Source: Blastobasis lacticolella (taxonomy: Eukaryota > Arthropoda > Insecta > Lepidoptera > Blastobasidae). From it: DNA of 64,000 bases. Of the stretch, positions 57,014 to 64,000 are shown piece by piece; the stretch's first letter is position 1; the number at the start of each line of letters is the position of its first letter. The position numbers were made by a program, and so were the translations under genes. The notes under the pieces are model-generated. The model was not told the origin of the DNA, ran no database searches, and worked only from the letters and a program-made list of their open reading frames with translations. The stretch covers positions 14,756,200-14,820,199 of the forward strand of contig LR990052.1 of assembly GCA_905147135.1 (NCBI GenBank), written 5' to 3'.

Positions 57014-59270
57014 TTAGGCCTCCATTTCCTCTTGGCTCGGGTTGCTAGCGCTACCCGCTCTGGTCCCCACACCATCAGGCGTGGCCCCACCTCCCATGTC
57101 CGTAGAGCTAGCCGGAACATTAAAACCGACCGCAGTCTTTCTTTTGTCGCCCCTTTTGGGGGGCTTGCAGCCCTTACTGCCGACGCGGTGGTCAGCCGGG
57201 CGCCCGTGATCTGCACACAGAGGACATCTAGGTGCTTGTGCCTCACATTTGGCCGCCTTGTGTCCAGGCGTACCGCACTTGTAACACAAGGCAGACCGGT
57301 CAATTGAGCCAGTACAGTGATGGCGTGCATGTCCTAGTTCCAGACAGCGGAAGCACTGTAATGGTCTCGAGGCCAGAACCTGCAATCTGGCTGAAACCCA
57401 TCCCACCCGTACACCCGGCAAAGAGAGGGCAACGGACCCAAGCCGAGCCCAAGGAGCCAGGACGAAGACCGCGGATCTCTCCTACTTGCACGGCAGCCAC
57501 GTCGCAACTTCCGGCTGCGGCGACAGCCGCCGCCACCTCCTGTGGGGTGACCGATTCGTCCAAGTCCATCACTCTGATCTCCCCCTTCTTTGCAGGCCGC
57601 GAGATGTACACGTCCATGTCACCAAGGGCTTCTCTCATTTTGAGAGCTAGGGTATCGGCCTTTGCTGCGCACTCCTGTCCCGGTATCTCCAGCAGGATGC
57701 CACCGTTCAGGGCCCTCTTCTGGCGTATTTCACCTATGCCGAGGTCTTCTGGCTGTATCTTTTCCTTCGCTTTAGCCATCACCTGGGCATATGTGATGTT
57801 GGCCCCCTCCGGAATCGTGACGGCTACAGCGGTAGATCGCGGCAGCTTTGGCGGTTTGGCCTTCTTCGCCTTTTTAGGCAGTGCAGCGGTTGGCTTAGCG
57901 GAATTCGCCACCTGGGCCTTTGAAGCCATTACCTTGGTCTTTCCACGAACCACAGTGGTCCAGGCAGGTTCTTGCGCTGGCTGCTGTTGCGACTGCGGGG
58001 CCGGACGAAGCGTTGCGAGCGTTGACGCAGAAGTCGAAGCAGTTACCGCTGAAGCCGATGGGGTTGTCTTCCGTAATTTCTTCTTCTTTTTCTTTCTGGC
58101 CGTCCCTATAACACTAGGCTCAGTGGGTTTCGCCACCTTCTGCCCCAGTGGGGGCCTGATAATTCCCTCCGGGAATATCTTCGCCTACAGATGTGCCAAC
58201 TTGCCCTCAATCATAGCCTTAATTTGGCTCATAAGGACATCGTCAGCACCTCTGGGGGCACAAGGTGCTGCCTCCATATGCTGGCCACGAAGTTGGGCCA
58301 GTTCACTGGTCAGCATTGCCAACTTCCCACTGTGGTCCTCGAGTTGAGAACGTAGCAAGGCGTTCTCCCGCAGCAAAGTATTCTCCCGCTCGAGGTGACT
58401 GGTATCCACAGTAGATCTTTGGGTCATCTCGGTTACCGCCGCCGTCACCACACGCACCGCTATACGCAGTTGGCGCACCATGCCCCCCTGAAGGTTCCGA
58501 CATTTGTTGGCTACAGCCTCAACCGTCTCCAGGCTCTCCAGCACTCTGCTGGTAAGGTCCACAGACGGCTGATGCCGCATCTCGTCACCAAGTTCCTTCG
58601 GACTAAGCAGAGATGACATCGCCCTAGTCTTCTTTTGTACAGGGTCAGGTATCGCAAAGATGTCCACCTCATCCATGTCGAGCGCATCTCGGTTTCTTTT
58701 TCGAACTGACGCACGAGACGCACGAGACGAGGCCGAGACCATAGACACCTCAGAGGTATCCGATTCGAAGCCGTCAGTACTACACTCCGAGTCACGGAAC
58801 CTAGGTCGCCCAATGCCTGAGTCACCAGGTATATTTTCACTAGGCTGGGATCTGTCAAACATATCCTCGTTGTAGCGCGTACACGCTGGAACCGGTTCCT
58901 TCGCCTTCTTTTTTGAGGCCCCCCTTACGGGCTTGGGCTTGTCGAGCCCCATAGCAGGCGACGCGGACGCGCCGCCAACACCGCCCCTTCCGGGGCCAGT
59001 CACGTTCGGTTCTCCGCCCAGTCCAGGGCCACTGTCCACGTTCACGGGAGCGGATATACCGCCAATACGGCCAGTATGGCCGTGATCAAAGCCCTTCTCG
59101 AGCCCAAATGTTTCACCGCCTTTCTCAGGCCTACAATCTAGCGCAACATTGCCCCCCCCGTATAAGTTGGGGCAGACCTCCGGGCTTTCGCTCAGAGGTG
59201 AGGGATTCCCCAGCTCAGACCCTGAGACTGGGACCTTCCCGGGGAGATTGTGTTTGTGCTGTGCCATCAT
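57014..59270 (-). pseudogene. R1-clade ORF1 (gag-like) broken by a stop and a frameshift
   Basis: The reading frame starts at ATG 59270 (MMAQHKHNLPGK) and runs 361 codons to TAG at 58187-58185. The same frame continues without another stop (AKIFPEGI, then KPTEPSVIGTARKKKKKK) to about 57420. There RCPLFAG shifts frame; the other frame carries on as GVRVGWVSARLQVLASRP and encodes three zinc knuckles: CFRCLELGHARHHC, CYKCGTPGHKAAKC and a CPLC-x-DH-type knuckle. The protein ends at TAA 57014. The AWVRCPL to VGWVSAR region is where R1-type gags are normally continuous, so one stop and one small indel disable the ORF. It would make the RNA-binding gag-like protein. The early coiled-coil-like stretch (LERENTLLRENALLRSQLED) may drive multimerisation. 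Confidence 0.85.
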
Positions 59271-59785
59271 GTCTCTGGAAAGCTTTTTTCACAGTGAAAA
59301 GCCTTCCTGAAAAACTGTTCACCGCCCATCTCGGGCAACCTCGCAATGGAGTTGGCTACTGCAGGGAGCTCCAAGTCCCCGCAGGGAACTTTTATAGTGG
59401 TTTCCTACCACGCACCCTGTCCTGAAAAGGACGGTCCCCCGGTCCTGCCCCGAACTGTGAACAGCCGGTCTGTGACAGGATTACGGTATGGATCCTCAAC
59501 CCAAGTGCCAAAGGGCGACAGGAGAGGACCGGTCGACCCTCATCTCAAGTGCCAACGGGCGACGAGAGAGGGTCGGCTTCCCTCTCGGCTCCTCTTACAG
59601 CAGAGGAGGAGAGAGAAGCGGCGTCGGGTTATCTGCCGCTTGGCTACCAAAATCCCTTTTGGGAAGTTAATAACCAAGTGCCCAGAGTGCACCGTCCCGA
59701 TCATGCTACTCTTCCCCCGGGTCGTAACCCAAAAGGACCAGTAGCTAACCGGGCACACGAGGAGGTTACCCGACCCAGCACCCCA
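59271..59785 (-). other. R1 element 5' UTR
   Basis: GC-rich, without a supported gene. It contains repeated AAGTGCCAAAGGGCGACAGG/AAGTGCCAACGGGCGACGAG units (59505-59570). The 5' end is GGGGTGCTGGGTCGGGTAAC on the minus strand, next to minisatellite. R1-type 5' UTRs often hold an internal promoter; none was located here. Confidence 0.65.
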
Positions 59786-60071
<286 letters not shown>

Positions 60072-60206
60072 TCAACATTTAAACGGCTTTATCTTTCTTT
60101 CTCTTCCTTATGACGGCAGATTAGAAAGGTACAAAGGACTGTAGATGGTGACTTTCTCTCAGCGCTTTTTATTTAGCAGCGCGCAGTCCTTTTGGGTAGT
60201 AAATCC

Positions 60207-60470
60207 ATGAATAGATTATTGGTTCTCTGTGTGTATGCTTTGTGGTTCGTAATAATTCTATCTTCTTTGGTTGACTGTCAATGTCAAACGTCAAACTTTA
60301 GCAGAATTAAGGATGGGCAGAGTGGAAACGATATCGATATATATTGTGCACATGGACTTATCATATCTAACAGGACAGAAAACTCTCCAAAATTACAATT
60401 GCGAAAAGCAACCTTAAGTTCATACACTATCGTCTATTTGCTTTGTCATGGGGTACATGGGGGACAGTGA
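60207..60470 (+). other. Short frame with signal-peptide-like start, unproven
   Basis: From the ATG at 60207 the frame encodes 87 residues. The first 24 (MNRLLVLCVYALWFVIILSS plus LVDC) look like a signal peptide or membrane anchor. The rest has no recognisable domain and an N-glycosylation-like NRT. The DNA includes the TGTCAATGTCAAACGTCAAA string common in lepidopteran intergenic DNA. It is probably a chance frame. Confidence 0.12.
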
Positions 60471-61676
60471 GAACAGAGGCGGCGTGTCCCGCTCTTTTAT
60501 CTTGCCAGACTAAAAAATGTCGAAAGTTTGTGCTTTAGTAACTCTATGAAATCTTGCCTTTCCTACACCTTTGTTTTGTAAAATTGTACTTTTATCATTC
60601 CTGTATTTATTTATTATACAATAAAAAATATACTTACAAGATTTAAAAACCATAAAACCATTGTTTTTAATTCTACTGGTAACTCTTTGAAATCGTCATG
60701 GTGGCGTGACAGCTATATTCGAATACATATATTGGAAGGAGACAAACAGCATCTGTTCTACACCTCTTGCTCGGCTCGCTTTTTCCCGAAGAGTGATCAG
60801 TCCTGTTTCGTTCACGGCCTCGGAATGCAGTAGTACGTACACTACATACCATAGACTATAGATTGATTTATATATCTGTCACTTATTATAACAAAAAAGT
60901 TTGACATTCACATAACAATAAAACTAATTTACAAAAAAAAGGAAAATCATTACACAAACACAAATAAACGTAAATAGAAAGAAGAATTTAACATAAAATT
61001 AGTGTTTTTCGACCTTCATAATCTTGTTAAAATCAGACATCTAACAGATAACAAACAGAACATTTTCTATCCATCGAATTCCATGGTTGGAAAGTTGCAA
61101 CCGGTCATGGTCAGGAACGTTGCGATTTCGTTCCATTTGACACTGATTCTCGCATCACCTATAAAGTGAACTTGTGCTCGGGGTGCGCTCGAAGTGTAGG
61201 CTATACTTTGTCAAATATAAGATGATAATTTTGAAAATTCACAGTAGGGATGGGGTAGTGTAAAATCGTTAATGAATCTATTCGATTATCGATTATCATT
61301 CTCATAGAACTTGGAATCGATAGTTGCATGGTTATTCAGTACGTGTTATACAAAATAAACTATTTATTTTCTTTTGAATTAATAATTTGTTAATACGACA
61401 TTAAAAAAACCCTTCCACAACGACGATTTCGGCACGTGCGTATTTTTATTCGGTCAGTCATCCTATTCCGTAGAATACGCGCGAGTCGAGATCGTTGTTG
61501 AAAAAGGTCTCTTAGGATGAAATCCAAACAAGGAATAAGAGTTACAGTTGCAAAAAATAATTTATTATCTAAATGTAATTTTAAATGTTCGATTATTTTA
61601 TTTGAATACCGATTTTCGATTGTCTGTTGTTATTTGTTATTCGTGGCACTTCACTAAAGAGGCGGGGCCTGTCTAT

Positions 61677-62318
61677 GGCGGATACTACACACACGATATA
61701 TATCGTGATACGTATCGAGATCCATATCGAGTAATATTTTGGATCGCAAGTCGACCCTACACACACGATAAGAATCGTCGATATTTTCATTAGTCTGTGC
61801 ATTCTTTCATTCATTTTGATGGCTGAATAGACTTAAGTTGCCAATGCCAAGCCTAAAAAAAAGCATTTTTGACGCGTCGCTGGTGTATATTTACGATTTT
61901 TACGTATTTTTACCAAAATGACTGATAAAGCTTGTATTAGCATTAGGATTGAAAAGACGCGTGTAGAGAAAAAAAATGGTAAAATTATGAGGATGAGGAT
62001 CTTGTTGACTATTTATACTTTTATAGTAACTGTCCAGGTCCATAGTGGCCACATCGGCTTATAAATAAACACAAACTATGAAAATAAATTTGAAATTAAG
62101 TTATTTATCTGTCAGTTTGACAGAAATGTCGTGATAAATATCGAGTAGATACTAGACGCTCGATATATATCGCACGATAGTTGATACGGATCGTAGATTT
62201 CTGGATTTTCGGAAATCTTGTGATCCGTATTACGATTCGCGATACTCTAGGCTACACACTCGATAAATATCGTGATCCTGCGTGAATCACGATAAATATC
62301 GTGTGTGTAGTATTCGCC
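61677..62318. mobile_element. Inverted-repeat element rich in ACACACGATA motifs
   Basis: The left end is GGCGGATACTACACACACGA then TATATATCGTGATACG; the right end is the near reverse complement (ATCACGATAAATATCGTGTG then TGTAGTATTCGCC). Subterminal copies of the same motif are CCTACACACACGATAAGAAT at 61756 and GGCTACACACTCGATAAATA at 62251, and further CGATA-type palindromes lie in between. About 640 bp with no convincing frame. A non-autonomous DNA transposon is likely; no target duplication is clear. Confidence 0.7.
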
Positions 62319-63034
62319 TGTGGCGATCACGAATCGTGATACATGAAGTACGATATTATCCGTAGTACATTTTACCGAAATAAAACACGAAACTTCATGG
62401 GCGTGCGCCAAGGACCAACAATTAGTGACCTGTCAAAATTATCATCCTATATTAGACAAAGCATGGGAACGCAACTTTGGTGGTACTAATATTGATTCAA
62501 TGCTCTCCATAACTCCTCTATGCTATGGTAAAATTTTAGTAAACAAACTTGAGTTTTTGTGAAATTAACTAGTTATCATGAATTCGATGTTTTATGAAAA
62601 AACATCGAGTATATCGATAGCTTTTCAAAACATCGGATCGATTCAATGTATCGCTTTGGAAACATCGATGTTTTCGATGCATCGATGTATATCGAATATC
62701 CCTAATTTGTTCGTTCTGTCTGTGGCTTAACTGTATCGAATGACGCACTGACGCACTGACGAGTACGTACCGTAGTGCATGTATACACGGAACGAACGAC
62801 TTTTATATATAGTTATTCACTCCTGCCAGACTAGCACTTTTTTATATACAAAAATCTTTATCCGCGGAAGTTGTTATTAATCACTTATTAATCACTCGCC
62901 TACGTCATTTCGTCATAGTTGCTTCCGAGAGAAATCTGTTGTGAAATTGGTTGACTGTTAGTCAGAGTACTAAAACGGTGGAGATCAGTTGTAACCTCAA
63001 TTTGTAAGAGCACAGTGCAAGTGAAAAACCAAAA

Positions 63035-64000
63035 ATGAATCCTTATCAACAAGTAAGTACTGAACTATTTCTTACCGTGTTACTTTTCTAATAGGTGATA
63101 GAATCATAACATACCTATGAGTAATACTAACATCTTTGCCACAACTCATTATAAATTACCCTCTCAAGCTAGCCCACTTAGAGCAGTTGTTGTCAAAGAT
63201 TGACTGTATTAAAGAAAATATACAGTGCGCCTTAGTGCGTACCGGGGGCGCAACCGGAATTTAACGCCGAGATGATGATGATGATAATATAGAGTACCTA
63301 GTGATTTATTTTGATAAATTTAATGATAGGTTGTTTGAAGTCTGTGTTGTTAACCACATAAGGGTACAGGATAAATGCATGTCAATAATAGGAATTAGTT
63401 AGATTAAAATAGCAATGTTTAGTAATATTATTTATCCAATGTTTTGTTTATCACAAATTCACAATGAATTAGTGGTGCTAGAGCCATTTTGGACAATAAA
63501 AACTTTACCTTTTAAATTATAAACACATATCAAAAAGGGTATTAATAAAATGTCACTGACTGGAATTTCATTTTCATTTTAAGGGCCAATCGGGATACCC
63601 TCAACAGCAATACATGCACAATGTTGGATTTAGCAACGCTAGCCCTCAATCTTTTGGCAATCCTATGCCAATGCCAGGCTTTCCTACGACAGGCTACCCG
63701 CAAGCACCAACTGCTTTCCCTGGTACACCAGGCTATCCACAAGCAAACCAAGGCCATCAACAGCCCAGTTCAGGGTATCCTCAGGCTTCTCCTGGTTACC
63801 CTCAATCTGCGGGTCAAGGGTACCCTCCTGGTGGTCCAGGCTATCCTCAATCCAATACTGCTCAAGGTTACCCTCAGAATAATGCAACTCCTGGGTACCC
63901 TCAATCTAATGCTGCTCCAGGGTACCCTCAGTCAAACCCTCAAGGCTATCCTCAAAGCCAAGGGTACCCATCTCACAGTGCTCAACCTGCTCACACTGGA
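63035..64000 (+). CDS. Gly-Tyr-Pro-Gln-repeat N-terminus of an annexin B11/A7/A11- or peflin-like protein (partial)
   Basis: Exon 1 is 63035-63052 (MNPYQQ), followed by GTAAGT; exon 2 starts at 63584 after TTTTAAG and stays open to the window end. The joined protein reads MNPYQQGQSGYPQQQYM and then many GYPQ/GYPQS units (PGYPQSN, QGYPQNN, SGYPQAS). Such low-complexity GYP-rich N-termini precede the calcium-binding repeats of annexin A7/A11 (insect AnxB11) and the EF hands of peflin-type proteins. The diagnostic C-terminal domains are outside the window, so identity is open. Exon 1 is tiny and its AAAATG start context is good. Confidence 0.8.

Larger units (their letters stand above)
50263..59785 (-). 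mobile_element. R1-clade LINE, near full length, inserted in the minisatellite
   Basis: On the minus strand the 5' end is at about 59785 (GGGGTGCTGGGTCGGGTAAC), directly against minisatellite, and the 3' end is a run of about 21 A (T on plus, 50263-50283) directly against minisatellite. Without the inner LINE the element is about 6.4 kb, the normal size for R1-type elements with two ORFs. Order: 5' UTR (59271-59785), gag-like ORF1 (59270-57014), ORF2 (56945-53829 or slightly longer), 3' UTR (53828-53464 and 50330-50284). ACCC at both flanks could be a short target duplication, but in tandem repeats it cannot be told from unit sequence. The clade call rests on ORF layout, the three CCHC knuckles of ORF1 and the C-terminal CCHC of ORF2. 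Confidence 0.88.

Noticed and set aside
57232..58347. 371-codon plus-strand frame
   Set aside because: It lies antisense to the R1 gag ORF, whose zinc knuckles are on the minus strand. It has no domain of its own.
62585..62700. ATCGATG-rich stretch as a possible origin or DREF-type site
   Set aside because: Degenerate TCGAT-rich patches are common interspersed remnants in Lepidoptera. There is no ordered site array to support a regulatory call.

Overview
This window is eukaryotic and almost certainly from a moth or butterfly (Lepidoptera). It has spliced genes with GT-AG introns, AT-rich intergenic DNA, and a dense layer of decayed LINE, SINE and foldback (MITE-like) elements of the kinds common in lepidopteran genomes. 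The organism call rests on recognising repeat styles and gene structures by eye, not on a database match.

Layout. From 1 to about 7.5 kb there is no recognisable exon, only repeat remnants. From 7494 to 18439 (+) lie the last 11 exons of a membrane-anchored CUB/LDL-receptor-class-A protein; 942 residues can be read, and the 5' exons lie outside the window or were not found. From 18.4 to 25.2 kb there is intergenic DNA with a 5'-truncated LINE split by a MITE, and a 5S-like/SINE patch. From 25.3 to 48.3 kb lies a cluster of three paralogous short-chain dehydrogenase/reductase (SDR) genes of the 15-hydroxyprostaglandin-dehydrogenase-like type. SDR1 and SDR2 are on the minus strand and SDR3 on the plus strand. 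Each has five coding exons with the same intron phases (0,0,0,2), so they arose by local duplication. Their introns hold many fossil transposons: RTE-like, Jockey-like and pogo-like remnants, foldback elements and SINEs.

From 50.0 to 60.0 kb there is a nested insertion. A lepidopteran interspersed repeat carries an 11-bp minisatellite (unit CCCTACACCTA). An R1-clade LINE with poly(A) is inserted inside the minisatellite, and a second LINE of the CR1/Jockey type is inserted inside the R1 element's 3' UTR. The R1 element has a continuous ORF2 but a gag ORF broken by one in-frame stop and one frameshift. The inner LINE has one long open frame running to its 5' junction.

From 60 to 63 kb there is a 640-bp inverted-repeat element built of CGATA motifs. 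At 63035 a new plus-strand gene starts and runs off the end; it encodes a Gly-Tyr-Pro-Gln repeat N-terminus like those of annexin B11/A7/A11 or peflin-type calcium-binding proteins.

I see no rRNA gene, no convincing functional tRNA, no CRISPR array and no bacterial-type operon. The most unusual structure is the nested R1/minisatellite locus. Several MITE families occur in more than one copy within the window.
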